Positions 1 through 9,733 of a stretch of 49,070 bases of DNA are shown piece after piece. The translations under genes and the position numbers were made by a program. Under the pieces are notes generated by a model that was given only the letters and a program-made list of their open reading frames with translations, did not search any database and had not been told where the DNA came from. The stretch comes from Alkalihalobacillus sp. YIM B00296 (lineage in GTDB: Bacteria > Bacillota > Bacilli > Bacillales > Fictibacillaceae): assembly GCF_020179385.1 (NCBI RefSeq), contig NZ_JAIBLJ010000026.1, forward strand, positions 1 to 49,070, written 5' to 3'. How positions within the stretch are numbered: position 1 is the stretch's first letter; every line of letters starts with the position of its first letter.

Positions 1-33
1 TACGCCCTGTATGGGCTTTCCCATTCGGAAAAT

Positions 34-70
34 CTGTAAATAAAAACGACCTCCTTTTACAGAGATCGTT
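34..70 (-). terminator. Rho-independent terminator of the opp operon
   Basis: Read on the minus strand, positions 70-61 and 54-45 form a 10-bp stem with two G-U wobbles around a 6-nt loop. It is followed by a T-rich tail (TTTTTATTT). It lies 12 nt past the oppF stop codon, as expected for the end of the operon. Confidence 0.85.
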
Positions 71-81
71 CTATCACTAGC

Positions 82-1068
82 TTAATTTTCTTTCAACTCT
101 TCATCATAAAGATGACATGCTACATAGTGACCTTCTCTTGCTTCCTGCCACTTCGGTGCCACTTTCGCACATACATCCATCGCATGAGGACATCTTGTAC
201 GGAAACGGCAACCGCTTGGTGGAGATACGGGAGATGGTACATCACCTTCAAGGATGATACGTTCACGGCTGCGTTCAAGTTCCGGGTCTGGAACAGGTAT
301 CGCTGATAAGAGTGCTTGCGTATAAGGATGCAATGGTTCATTGTAGAGCGTATCACTTTCTGTAAGCTCTACAAGGTTACCAAGATACATAACCCCAACG
401 CGATCACTGATATGCTTGACCATTGAAAGGTCATGCGCAATGAACAAATATGTCAAACCGCGCTCCCGTTGTAGCTTTTGCAGAAGGTTAACTACCTGAG
501 CCTGAATCGATACATCCAATGCTGAGATAGGCTCGTCAGCAATGATGAAATCAGGATCCACTGCCAGTGCACGGGCAATTCCGATACGTTGACGCTGACC
601 CCCACTGAATTCGTGAGGATAACGGTTTGCATGCTCTTTATTCAAACCAACTGTTTCAAGAAGTTCATGAACTCGTTGCAATCTTTCTTCCTTCGTTTTG
701 GCAAGACCATGGATATCAATGCCCTCTGCAATAATATCTTTAACGGTCATTCGTGGGTTCAATGATGCGTATGGATCCTGGAAAATCATCTGCATCTTAC
801 GGTTGAACTCTTTCAACTTCGCTTTATTTTTCTTACCATGGACATCCTCACCGTTAAACGTGACAGAACCGTCTGTTGCACCGTATAAACGGATGATCGT
901 TCTTCCAGTTGTAGATTTCCCGCAACCAGATTCACCAACAAGACCTAATGTTTCACCTTTATAAATATCGAATGAAACATCGTCTACCGCTTTCAACATT
1001 TGTCCTTTGCCCATGTTAAAATATTTCTTAAGGTTTTTTACTTCTACCAATTTCTCTCTAGTTGCCAT
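82..1068 (-). CDS. oppF: Oligopeptide ABC transporter ATP-binding protein OppF
   Basis: This is one of the two cytoplasmic ATPases that power oligopeptide import through OppBC. The 328-residue protein shows Walker [10 protein letters not shown] near residue 45, a Q-loop ([12 protein letters not shown]), the ABC signature SGGQRQR, Walker B (DFIIADEP) and the switch His in IAHD. The C-terminal oligopeptide/dipeptide extension has the expected Cys-rich segment ([15 protein letters not shown]), which in this family can hold an iron-sulfur cluster. Its ATG overlaps the oppD stop by one base (TAATG) behind a GGAGGTG ribosome site, so translation is probably coupled. The order oppA-B-C-D-F is that of B. 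subtilis, where Opp also imports signalling peptides for sporulation and competence. Confidence 0.95.
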   Translation of the reverse strand: MATREKLVEVKNLKKYFNMGKGQMLKAVDDVSFDIYKGETLGLVGESGCGKSTTGRTIIRLYGATDGSVTFNGEDVHGKKNKAKLKEFNRKMQMIFQDPYASLNPRMTVKDIIAEGIDIHGLAKTKEERLQRVHELLETVGLNKEHANRYPHEFSGGQRQRIGIARALAVDPDFIIADEPISALDVSIQAQVVNLLQKLQRERGLTYLFIAHDLSMVKHISDRVGVMYLGNLVELTESDTLYNEPLHPYTQALLSAIPVPDPELERSRERIILEGDVPSPVSPPSGCRFRTRCPHAMDVCAKVAPKWQEAREGHYVACHLYDEELKEN

Positions 1069-2087
1069 TATCTTGCACCTCCAACAGATGCTTCTACCGG
1101 CTTCTCAACTTTAGGTGCCCTTTCATCCAATAACCAGCAGGCTGCTTTATGCGTGCCAGAAACTTCTGTAGCATCAGGCATATGGTCTACACAAACCTTC
1201 ATCGCATGCGGACAACGTGCTGCAAATGGACAACCTTTTGGAGGATCACTCAAGTCCGGTGGTGATCCTGGGATTGCGATTAGATCTGTATCAGATGCAC
1301 CTAGTTTCGGCATAGAAGCCAACAATCCCCAAGTATAAGGATGTTTCGGTTTATAGAAAATTTCATCAACCGTTCCTGTTTCAACAATTTGACCACCATA
1401 CATGACCGCTACCCGTTGAGCTGCATTCGCTACCACACCCAAATCATGTGTGATCAGGATGATGGCAGTACCCGTTTTATCTTGTAAATCTTTCATCAGA
1501 TCAAGGATTTGAGCCTGTATTGTCACATCTAATGCAGTTGTCGGCTCGTCCGCAATCAAAATTTTCGGATTACAAGCAAGCGCAATCGCGATGACCACAC
1601 GTTGTCTCATACCACCGGAAAATTGGTGAGGATATTGCTTCAATCGTGCTTCAGCATTCGGGATCCCGACCAATTTCAATAATTCAAGAGCACGTGCTGT
1701 CGCTTGTGACTTCGACATCTTCTGATGGATGCGCAGTCCTTCCATGATTTGCTTTCCAACAGTCATCGTCGGATTCAATGAAGTCATGGGATCCTGGAAA
1801 ATCATCGAGATTTCAGATCCTCTGATTTTCTGCATTTGGCGTTCCGAGTATTGGGCCAGATCCTTCCCCTGGAAGAGAATTTGTCCTTCTTTAATTCTAC
1901 CAGGCGGGTTAGGGATCAATCTCATGATACTTTTGGAAGTAACGGATTTACCTGAACCTGATTCACCAACGATCGCCAGGGTTTCTCCTTTATTCAGTTT
2001 TATATCGACACCGCGCACGGCCTGTACTTCCCCTACAAAAGTGTCGAAGGAAACGTGTAAGTTCTTAACTTCTAAAATGTGTTCCAT
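1068..2087 (-). CDS. oppD: Oligopeptide ABC transporter ATP-binding protein OppD
   Basis: Second ATPase of the oligopeptide importer, paired with OppF. Visible motifs are Walker [11 protein letters not shown]-loop [11 protein letters not shown], signature SGGMRQR, Walker [14 protein letters not shown] and ITHD. The C-terminal half carries the OppD/DppD extension with [18 protein letters not shown] three codons upstream is possible. I chose the ATG that begins [10 protein letters not shown] because an AAGGTGGG ribosome site lies about 8 nt before it, giving 339 residues. It follows oppC by about 20 nt and overlaps oppF by one base, within a single minus-strand operon. Length and motif order are normal for the family. 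Confidence 0.94.
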   Translation of the reverse strand: MEHILEVKNLHVSFDTFVGEVQAVRGVDIKLNKGETLAIVGESGSGKSVTSKSIMRLIPNPPGRIKEGQILFQGKDLAQYSERQMQKIRGSEISMIFQDPMTSLNPTMTVGKQIMEGLRIHQKMSKSQATARALELLKLVGIPNAEARLKQYPHQFSGGMRQRVVIAIALACNPKILIADEPTTALDVTIQAQILDLMKDLQDKTGTAIILITHDLGVVANAAQRVAVMYGGQIVETGTVDEIFYKPKHPYTWGLLASMPKLGASDTDLIAIPGSPPDLSDPPKGCPFAARCPHAMKVCVDHMPDATEVSGTHKAACWLLDERAPKVEKPVEASVGGAR

Positions 2088-2106
2088 CCTCTTCACCCAC
2101 CTTCTA

Positions 2107-3123
2107 CTATTCTCTCATTTTCGGATCTAGCGCATCTCGTAAACCATCAGCCACAACGTTGAATGCAATCATGACCAAACTGATGATGATCGATGGATAA
2201 ATCATCATATGAGGGAAAATCTGCATGTTACGATATCCTTCTTCAATCAAAGTCCCTAGTGAGGCTAATGGCGGTTGTAATCCAAGACCGATAAAGCTTA
2301 AGAATGCCTCAAAGAAAATCGCAGCGGGAATCGTAAACATCGTATTAATGATGATGACGCCCATTACGTTCGGAATCAAATGCTTGGAAATGATCTTATT
2401 ATCCGATGAACCAAGTGTTCGAGAAGCTAATACGAACTCTTGTCCTTTCAGCTTCAGAATCTGACCACGGACAATCCGCGACATCCCAATCCAACCGGTT
2501 ATCGTCAAAGCGACAGTAATCGATATGATCCCTGGATCCAGTACGAGTATCATCAAGATGACGACGACAAGGTTAGGGATCCCGACAAGAACTTCAACGA
2601 TACGTTGAAGTACGTTATCGACGCGGCCTCCGTAATATGCTGATATTCCGCCATAAGCTACACCGATCACCATATCGATCGCTGCTGCTAATAAAGCGAT
2701 ATATAATGAGATCCGAGTCCCTTGCCAAACACGGGTCCAAAGGTCACGTCCAAGACCATCTGTACCGAACCAGAAATATGTTCCTTCTTCAACATTTTTC
2801 ATATCGTACATATCGTTGCCCATATCATCCGTGCCATCCATTATTCCAAGCTTTTCAATTCCTGGAACCTTAGCTGGTAGATTGGCACGAGTTAACTTCT
2901 GATCATCAAAACCAAAATCATTCATCATAGGACCGAATATCGCAAGGATCGTCAATGCTAGTAAAATGATACATCCTATGATAGCTGATTTATTTTTCTT
3001 GAGTCGCATCCACGCATCTTTCCAGAAGCTCAGACTGGGGCCTGCAATTGTTTCACTTTTTTCACTGCTTATATGTGCAGGTTGAAAAAGTTCATCGTTC
3101 ACATAGTCTTCACGTTTGCTCAT
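2107..3123 (-). CDS. oppC: Oligopeptide ABC transporter permease OppC
   Basis: Inner-membrane permease subunit that forms the oligopeptide channel with OppB. The 338-residue protein has a hydrophilic N-terminus, a first membrane segment near residues 47-67 and then a long extracytoplasmic loop (about 70-120), as usual for OppC. The core has five further membrane segments. The coupling helix EAA-type motif (ASRTLGSSDNKIISKHLIPN) contacts the ATPases. The C-terminus ends DGLRDALDPKMRE, a hallmark of the DppC/OppC family. Its ATG overlaps the oppB stop (TGATG), so the two permeases are likely translationally coupled. Confidence 0.94.
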   Translation of the reverse strand: MSKREDYVNDELFQPAHISSEKSETIAGPSLSFWKDAWMRLKKNKSAIIGCIILLALTILAIFGPMMNDFGFDDQKLTRANLPAKVPGIEKLGIMDGTDDMGNDMYDMKNVEEGTYFWFGTDGLGRDLWTRVWQGTRISLYIALLAAAIDMVIGVAYGGISAYYGGRVDNVLQRIVEVLVGIPNLVVVILMILVLDPGIISITVALTITGWIGMSRIVRGQILKLKGQEFVLASRTLGSSDNKIISKHLIPNVMGVIIINTMFTIPAAIFFEAFLSFIGLGLQPPLASLGTLIEEGYRNMQIFPHMMIYPSIIISLVMIAFNVVADGLRDALDPKMRE

Positions 3124-4052
3124 CAGTCTTTCCCCCCTGCCAAACGGATTCGTGGATCAATGACTCCGTAAAGGATATCGACGATCAGAATCACCAAAAT
3201 CAAGAAGAATGAGAAAAATAGTGTTGTTCCCATGATAACTGGATAATCATTTGTCGTAATGGACCGCACAAATTGTTCTCCAAGTCCTGGTACTGCAAAA
3301 ATTTTCTCAACGACCAACGTACCAGTCATCAATCCAACTGCAAGTGGTCCTAAAATAGTAATCAATGGAATCATCGCATTTCGGATACCATGCTTGAATA
3401 CAACAGCAAAACCACTTACACCCTTTGCTCTTGCAGTCGTGATAAAGTCCTGGCTCATGACCTCAAGCATTTCGGTTCGTGTAAAACGCGCAGAAACAGC
3501 TACGACGAATACCGCCAATGCAATTGTCGGCATTACTGAATACTCCCACCCTTCCCAGAAGGCCACAGGGAACCACTGTAATTTAACACCGACATAATAT
3601 TGAAGTAATGCTGCAAACACGAAACTAGGAATCGATTTACCAATTACTGCGACAAACGTAGCACCATAATCCCAAATCGTGTTATATCGTATTGCAGAAA
3701 TGATACCAAGTAAGATTCCAAAAATTGATCCGAATATCATCGATTGGAGTCCAAGTTGTGCTGATGGACCAATTCGACTCATAATTAAGGATGTTACATT
3801 TCTTCCATCATATTGAAAGGAGATACCTAAATCTCCAACTGCAAGATTTGCCATATATTTAACATATTGAACAGGGACGGGGTCATTAAGTCCGTATTTT
3901 TCAAGAATTATCGCTTCTTGCTCAGCTGTTAACTTTGCCGCGTTACTTAAAGGTGTACCCGGCATGATCTTCATCAAGAAGAAAGTAGCTGATGCAATGA
4001 GGAACAGGGTGATAAACATATAGAGAACACGCTTTAAAATATACCCTTTCAT
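3123..4052 (-). CDS. oppB: Oligopeptide ABC transporter permease OppB
   Basis: Permease partner of OppC. The 309-residue protein begins with the typical MKGYILKRVLYMFITLF membrane segment. It carries the family's N-terminal loop (MPGTPLSNAAKLTAEQEAIILEKYGLNDPVPVQYVKY), the EAA coupling loop (TARAKGVSGFAVVFKHGIRNAMIPLI) and a C-terminus ending DILYGVIDPRIRLAGGKD. All are standard for the OppB/DppB group. It is separated from oppA by about 170 nt that hold a terminator-like hairpin, so it is probably expressed by read-through at a lower level than oppA. Confidence 0.94.
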   Translation of the reverse strand: MKGYILKRVLYMFITLFLIASATFFLMKIMPGTPLSNAAKLTAEQEAIILEKYGLNDPVPVQYVKYMANLAVGDLGISFQYDGRNVTSLIMSRIGPSAQLGLQSMIFGSIFGILLGIISAIRYNTIWDYGATFVAVIGKSIPSFVFAALLQYYVGVKLQWFPVAFWEGWEYSVMPTIALAVFVVAVSARFTRTEMLEVMSQDFITTARAKGVSGFAVVFKHGIRNAMIPLITILGPLAVGLMTGTLVVEKIFAVPGLGEQFVRSITTNDYPVIMGTTLFFSFFLILVILIVDILYGVIDPRIRLAGGKD

Positions 4053-4140
4053 CCTCTTCCACCTCCATGTATGCCTTTTTGTCTATTTGAAGAGATCCAA
4101 CTAATGGTTTTGTTATTTTCTGAAAACTATCCGATAACAG

Positions 4141-4181
4141 GGAAAAAGAGAGTATACGTCATTCAGGCGACATATACTCTC
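4141..4181 (-). terminator. Internal terminator/attenuator between oppA and oppB
   Basis: On the minus strand a 13-bp stem (one T-G wobble) joins 4181-4169 to 4160-4148 around an 8-nt loop. It is followed immediately by TTTTT. Its position between the binding-protein gene and the permease genes suggests partial termination, which would give an excess of OppA over the membrane complex. Confidence 0.8.
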
Positions 4182-4221
4182 CTGATACTCTCCCTTTACT
4201 GACTAAACTTTAGTGTTAAGC

Positions 4222-5898
4222 TTACTTTTCGATATAAGCCCACTTATAGCTGTAGTCAGGCCCAAATGAGTTTTGGTAGACGTTCTTCACGTACGGCTTC
4301 CAAAGTTGAGCACGAGCACGTTGGTAAAGTGGTGCAAGTACTGCTTCTTCTTCAATTAAAAGCTTTTCAGCTTCCAGCATAGCTTCAAAACGCTTTGCAG
4401 GATCAGAAGTCAATGTAGTCTTAGCGTCTTTAACAAGCTTGTCATATTTCTCATTAGAGAATCCAGTCTTGTTATGTCCACCGTCAGTAACCCACATGTC
4501 GATGAATGTCATTGCATCAGCATAGTCAGGTCCCCAACCAGCATTTTGGAGATCATAATCCATAGCTTCATCAAGCTCTAGACGTTGTTGGAACGGTACA
4601 CCTTTCAACTCGATTTTCAAACCAGGAAGATTCGTTTCAAGCTGGTTCTTGAGGTATTCGTCCATTTTCTTAGCTACTTCAGTATCTCCACCAAGGATTT
4701 CTAGAGTAATTTCTTCTTTACCTAATTCTTCTAGACCTTTTTCCCAATGTTCTTTTGCAACTTCTGGATCAGATTTGATAAGGTCTCCGTTGATTTCACG
4801 GAAGTCTTCACCTGTTTCAGGGTGAGTTACAAATCCTTTTGGAACGAAATAGTTAGCTGCAAGAGAGCCGTTGTTCAAGATGACGTTAACAAGGTCTTCC
4901 TTGTTGATTGCTGCTTGAATCGCTTTACGAATGTGAACATTCGCAAGATCTTCGCGCTCTTGGTTCATCTTCAAGTAGAACATGACAGGCTCTTCGAATG
5001 TCTTGTAATCTTCATGCTCTTTATATTTGTTAACGAATTCAGAAGATAGACCTACGCGGTCGATCTTTCCAGTTTCGTAAAGGTTAACCCCAGTAGCAGT
5101 TTCCTTAACAACATTAACGTTGATTTCATCTAATTTTACAGTTTCAGCATCCCAGTAATCAGGATTCTTCTTAAGTACCCAACCTTCTTCATGTTTCCAA
5201 TCAGTAAGGGTAAATGGTCCGTTGTAGATAAGGTTCTCATCTTCAAGTGCATATTGATCGCCTTGCTCTTCAACAAATTCTTCGTTTTGTGGCAAGAATG
5301 TTGCAAACGTAGTCAAACTGATGAAGTATGGTACTGGCTGCTCAAGCTCAACCTTCAATGTTTTTTCGTCCACTGCTTCAACGCCAAGCTCTTCTGGTTC
5401 CATTTCGCCAGCCATGATCGCGTTAGCGTTCTTAAGGTCGCCAAGGATGAAGTTGTATTGAGATCCAGTGTCAGGATCTACAGCTTTTCTCCAAGCATAA
5501 ACGAAATCGTCAGCTGTTACTGGAGTTCCATTTGACCATTGTGCGTCACGAAGGTGGAAAGTGTAAGTCTTCTCATCTTTACTTACTTCATGTTTTTCTG
5601 CCATACCTTCCACAGGCTCCATGTTTTCTCCAAGACGGTAAAGACCTTCCATAGTCTCAGCCATAACTTGGAACGCTACAGCATCAGTTCCCATTACAGA
5701 GTCCATTGTCGGGATCTCTGCGCTTTCAAGTATATTCAATACTTGAGGTACATCCGTATTTCCGCCATCTTTTCCATCATCGCCGCTTTTACCGTCGGAA
5801 GAACCCCCATTATTTCCTCCGCCGCCACTACATGCAGCTAGGAACATGCTCAACACTAGAGTCAGTGTTAAAAGCAATGACCACTTTGACTTTCTCAT
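4222..5898 (-). CDS. oppA: Oligopeptide-binding lipoprotein OppA
   Basis: Extracellular peptide receptor of the Opp importer (solute-binding family 5). The 558-residue precursor has a lipoprotein signal peptide ending in the lipobox FLAAC, with the lipidated Cys at residue 23. A Gly/Ser/Asp-rich linker follows. The mature domain contains family-5 landmarks: YTFHLRDAQWSNGTPVTADDFVYAWRKAVDP near residues 110-140, and the later ADAMTFIDMWVTDGGHNKTGFSNEKYDKLVKDA. A GGGGAGG ribosome site precedes the ATG. It is the first gene of the opp operon. The hairpin just downstream (4141-4181) probably raises its dose relative to oppBCDF. Confidence 0.95.
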   Translation of the reverse strand: MRKSKWSLLLTLTLVLSMFLAACSGGGGNNGGSSDGKSGDDGKDGGNTDVPQVLNILESAEIPTMDSVMGTDAVAFQVMAETMEGLYRLGENMEPVEGMAEKHEVSKDEKTYTFHLRDAQWSNGTPVTADDFVYAWRKAVDPDTGSQYNFILGDLKNANAIMAGEMEPEELGVEAVDEKTLKVELEQPVPYFISLTTFATFLPQNEEFVEEQGDQYALEDENLIYNGPFTLTDWKHEEGWVLKKNPDYWDAETVKLDEINVNVVKETATGVNLYETGKIDRVGLSSEFVNKYKEHEDYKTFEEPVMFYLKMNQEREDLANVHIRKAIQAAINKEDLVNVILNNGSLAANYFVPKGFVTHPETGEDFREINGDLIKSDPEVAKEHWEKGLEELGKEEITLEILGGDTEVAKKMDEYLKNQLETNLPGLKIELKGVPFQQRLELDEAMDYDLQNAGWGPDYADAMTFIDMWVTDGGHNKTGFSNEKYDKLVKDAKTTLTSDPAKRFEAMLEAEKLLIEEEAVLAPLYQRARAQLWKPYVKNVYQNSFGPDYSYKWAYIEK

Positions 5899-6320
5899 GT
5901 CTTAATGACCTCCCCTAAATATTGGTGAAATTTTGAAAACGCATTCCTTTTGAAATGTCAGATTTTTTAAGGAATTCCGTTCACATTTTGTATTATACAA
6001 GTTTTCACAAAATTTTGCATGCACTTTTTTAATATATTTTACAAAAAACCTTTATTCATTACGGTTTCATAACAATAATAAGGACTTTATACCTACTTTA
6101 AATTTCGGTAATTGTAAGTAATTCGTGCTTAATAATTGAAAATATTGTATAAAGAATACACTCAAGTATTGATTTAAAAGGATTTAACGGTTTAAAGGAT
6201 GAATGATCCATTCAATTGTCATTCATTTTCAAATATTGTGACATATTACACCTCGTTTAACCATGTAAAGATATTGCTTCTATAAACTTCTATCGTGTAT
6301 CATCGATATGAGGTGACAGG
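5899..6320. other. AT-rich intergenic region between oppA and the DUF3899 gene
   Basis: This 422-bp stretch separates two divergent genes and no gene is visible in it. A minus-strand TATAAT (complement of 5992-5997) is a plausible oppA -10 box, but its -35 is weak. An 8-bp inverted repeat (ATGAATGA at 6199-6206, TCATTCAT at 6219-6226) lies on the DUF3899 side. The AT-richness would suit global regulators known to act on opp in B. subtilis, but I see no full-consensus site. Confidence 0.4.
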
Positions 6321-6683
6321 ATGCAATTAATTAAACGCTCATCATATCTTTTAGCGATTTTACTGATTATCGGTTTTGGACTCACCTATTTTTACTACGA
6401 TAAGATTACAGTTGTTACGTTCATCAACTCCGTTTTCTTAGTTTCAATGCTTTATATCATGATCGGCGGACTGATGTTTGTTACAAGAGGCGGATTCTTC
6501 GATGCTTTCACACTGAGCTTCAGAAGACTTATGAAGAAAGGCACCAGAATGGGAGAAATCATGGATGACGTCGAGAATATGCACCTACCGTCAGAAGCGT
6601 TTGAATATACTTATTCAAATCCTTTACTGATTACTGGTCTAATCGGATTTTTGACCACAGTGTTGATCTCCTTCTATATTTGA
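6321..6683 (+). CDS. DUF3899 family small membrane protein
   Basis: A 120-residue protein of unknown function that I recognise as a DUF3899-type membrane protein. It has two N-terminal membrane segments (about residues 8-26 and 31-53), a central basic cytoplasmic loop (TLSFRRLMKKGTRMGEIMDDVENM) and a third membrane segment at the C-terminus (about 101-119). A GAGGTGACAGG ribosome site precedes the ATG. It sits just upstream of the trpS T-box. The T-box leader has its own terminator, so it is unlikely to share regulation with trpS. Confidence 0.7.
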   Translation: MQLIKRSSYLLAILLIIGFGLTYFYYDKITVVTFINSVFLVSMLYIMIGGLMFVTRGGFFDAFTLSFRRLMKKGTRMGEIMDDVENMHLPSEAFEYTYSNPLLITGLIGFLTTVLISFYI

Positions 6684-6739
6684 TGTTGCAATTCAAATAC
6701 GAATTGGATATACTATCGATAATTCAATCAATCATTAAC

Positions 6740-7020
6740 CTATGCGATGAGGAAGAAAAGTACACTTCATCCCCCCTTTTGAAGAGAGTCTGTGGCTGGT
6801 GGGAACAGATAAGGGCATGAGTGGAATGGGCTTCTGAGCATTCAAACCGAAACACCTGTTGTGGAGTAGGCTTTGACGTTTGGTCCTTACGTTATCCTGG
6901 ACACTCTGTTAAAACAGCTTATGCTTGTACGCAGAGAACTGAGAGATTCTTATGAATAAAACTGGGTGGCAACGCGGTGCAATCGTCCCATAATGGACGG
7001 TTGTGTCGCGTTTTTTATTT
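6740..7020 (+). promoter_or_regulatory. T-box riboswitch (tryptophan) upstream of trpS
   Basis: The leader holds the conserved T-box sequence TGGGTGGCAACGCG at 6963-6976, the antiterminator bulge that binds the uncharged tRNA acceptor end. It is followed by a strong terminator. Stem I begins near 6784 with the GAGAGT and CTGGTGGGAAC elements of T-box leaders. The likely Trp specifier codon is TGG, at 6827-6829 (in GAATGGGC) or 6822-6824. Uncharged tRNA-Trp binding would favour the antiterminator and raise trpS expression. Confidence 0.92.
6973..7020 (+). terminator. T-box leader terminator
   Basis: A 16-bp stem pairs 6973-6988 with 6995-7010, using several G-U wobbles, and is followed by TTTTTTATTT. 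Its 5' arm overlaps the T-box sequence, so terminator and antiterminator are mutually exclusive. Confidence 0.9.
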
Positions 7021-7035
7021 TTGTTATTCATTTAA

Positions 7036-8043
<1,008 letters not shown>

Positions 8044-8052
8044 ATATAAACG

Positions 8053-8086
8053 GGGATGATCGGCAGGATCATCCCTTTTTCTTATT
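8053..8086 (+). terminator. Terminator of trpS
   Basis: A perfect 9-bp stem, GGGATGATC with GATCATCCC, surrounds a 5-nt loop and is followed by TTTTTCTTATT. It starts 10 nt after the trpS stop. Confidence 0.93.
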
Positions 8087-8400
8087 GTTCATATCTTTTT
8101 TGTGGCTACTTTCGCTTACATCTGAACCTCGCGCAAATCACCAAGTTCCCAACCCTGGCTGAAATTCCGGTTCATTTATCACCTTGGACTTTTCTTTTAC
8201 TTTATCTCAAATAAAAAGGAATATCTCAGTCAATATGGTCCACCTGGTTAAAACATACCATCACAGTTTCCTTTCAGATCTTCCTCAGAGAGCTTGACTG
8301 TATGAGACGTTTCGAATCCTGTTTCTCCTTTCTGATATGCTATCCTTTCGGGCTTATGACCATTACATCATATCCCTATAGCTCCATTTATGATCTCCTT
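8087..8400. other. Intergenic region between trpS and yjbA, no gene seen
   Basis: About 310 bp between convergent genes. I see no start codon with a ribosome site on either strand. A minus-strand open frame of 39 codons (8251-8367) reads like a protein but has no start, so it may be chance or a gene relic. Two weak TATCTCA motifs at 8202 and 8222 resemble the 20-bp repeat unit found elsewhere, but are too degenerate to call. Confidence 0.4.
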
Positions 8401-8436
8401 GAAAATTGTTAAAGGAGCTGATTTTGATCAGCTCCT
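8401..8436 (-). terminator. Terminator of yjbA
   Basis: On the minus strand a 10-bp perfect stem (AGGAGCTGAT with ATCAGCTCCT) encloses a 4-nt loop and leads into a weak T-rich stretch. It begins 3 nt after the yjbA stop. Confidence 0.7.
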
Positions 8437-8439
8437 CAA

Positions 8440-9189
8440 TCAATTCACATGTGTACCTTTTTCCAATTCCCATATCTTCTCGAAATAAGGTTGTCCTTTA
8501 ATCAACCGTTCACAAATCGACTGATGCTTAGGTGTCCATCCCTGACACACTTCGAGGTATAATGCCCTCCAGGCTTCATCAAAACTCATCATCTGTATGT
8601 CGCTGTATTTTTCCGGTATCCATTCTGTGTACCAATACCTTGCTTCAGCTGTATTCCCGCTCGTATACATCTGATCAAGTGCCATGAATAACAGTTGTTT
8701 CAGCTGTCGTTCACGGCGTGTCAGTCCTTTCATGTCTTTCGGGTCGGGTGAAAGGATATGATATTCCTTTTTCTGTTCGCTGGTTACATTGAAGGAATAA
8801 AGCTTCGGATCCAATTCTTCTGCCATTTCATAAACCAATTGTTCCTGGCGTGGTATCATCCTGCTTTTACGGATTGGAATCTTATATCCCATCGTATCGA
8901 TCACAAGGCATCTTTTTCCGTCTGTCGCTATCATGCAGTATTCGATTTGCTCTCTCTGATTGTTTTTACGGATGTAGCTTTTGTTCTTCACTTCGCTCAG
9001 CAGTTCACCTGGTAATTCACTCAGGTCATTTTCTATGTAGTTTAAAAGAAGTGATTCCATCTTGATGATCGGTACTTGATCCAACAGCTCGATGAAGTCC
9101 TCTTTTCGCCATTCATGAAACTCACAGACATTATAGCCGTTCTCTTCACCTTCGAACCAGTTGACCCATACGTCTCTTAAATACAACAT
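8440..9189 (-). CDS. yjbA: YjbA, UPF0736 family protein
   Basis: A 249-residue cytoplasmic protein of unknown function, recognised as YjbA/UPF0736 from its N-terminus ([20 protein letters not shown]) and from its place beside trpS, as in B. subtilis. It has no signal peptide, membrane segment or catalytic motif that I can identify. The family is, as far as I know, confined to Bacillales. It appears to be transcribed alone and ends at its own hairpin. Confidence 0.85.
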   Translation of the reverse strand: MLYLRDVWVNWFEGEENGYNVCEFHEWRKEDFIELLDQVPIIKMESLLLNYIENDLSELPGELLSEVKNKSYIRKNNQREQIEYCMIATDGKRCLVIDTMGYKIPIRKSRMIPRQEQLVYEMAEELDPKLYSFNVTSEQKKEYHILSPDPKDMKGLTRRERQLKQLLFMALDQMYTSGNTAEARYWYTEWIPEKYSDIQMMSFDEAWRALYLEVCQGWTPKHQSICERLIKGQPYFEKIWELEKGTHVN

Positions 9190-9300
9190 GTATACCCCTC
9201 ACTTTACAGGATTTACTGTTTTGTTAGAATCAGTATAGTCAGAGGGCCGTAAAATTATTCGAGAATCGGGCTTTTTTTAGTCGACAATTGTACCTTTTCG

Positions 9301-9534
9301 TCATCTATCATCGTTTCGGTTATTCTGGGAAGGCAAATAAATACTTCCCCAAACCAAGACAAGTCCTAAAATGAAAAGTATGGATTCTACACGTGTCAAA
9401 ATAAAGTAAAAATAGTTTACGAAGCCATGGCCTGTCGTGATCAAATTTAGAAAGGCGATTAAACTAACGCCTCCTGATACAGCAAAGCTGAACCCGAGCA
9501 ATAATAAAAATAATCGAAAGATCAAAGCCGTCAA
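9301..9534 (-). CDS. Small two-to-three-helix membrane protein, unknown function
   Basis: A 77-residue hydrophobic protein with membrane segments at roughly residues 5-33 and 48-67. The tail is short and polar (QNNRNDDR). No motif or family is recognised. It lies between yjbA and fabF on the same strand but has large gaps on both sides and no obvious operon partner. Hydrophobic composition and length support a real gene, but conservation could not be checked. Confidence 0.5.
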   Translation of the reverse strand: MTALIFRLFLLLLGFSFAVSGGVSLIAFLNLITTGHGFVNYFYFILTRVESILFILGLVLVWGSIYLPSQNNRNDDR

Positions 9535-9679
9535 CCCCCGTAAGAGTGCTTGTACAGACGTGTTTATTCACTATATGGGACATGACCCCAGGTTATGACA
9601 ACAATTCATTTTTCCCAAGTTTCTTCTATCATAATGTACGCAAAAAGAAGTTGGTTTCAACTATAAGGTTTTTTGCAGT

Positions 9680-9715
9680 AAAAAGGCTGATGAGATTGGA
9701 TTTTTCTCACCAGCC
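9680..9715 (-). terminator. Terminator of the fabH-fabF operon
   Basis: On the minus strand an 11-bp stem (GGCTGGTGAGA with TCTCATCAGCC, one wobble) is followed by TTTTT. It lies 19 nt past the fabF stop. Confidence 0.9.
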
Positions 9716-9733
9716 GCCTTCAATCGTTATTAA

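Noticed and set aside
5925-5945. CodY-like sequence (AATTTTGAAAA) upstream of oppA
   Set aside because: It lacks two central bases of the 15-bp consensus, and the region is so AT-rich that such matches are expected by chance.
8202-8230. Two TATCTCA motifs about 20 bp apart, resembling the phased repeat
   Set aside because: Only 7-8 core bases match and the AACAACT half is missing.
8251-8367. Minus-strand open frame of 39 codons reading like a small protein (GHKPERIAYQKGETGFETSHTVKLSEEDL)
   Set aside because: No ATG, GTG or TTG start with a ribosome site, and stops lie close upstream. It could be chance or a relic, and 39 codons is not enough to decide.
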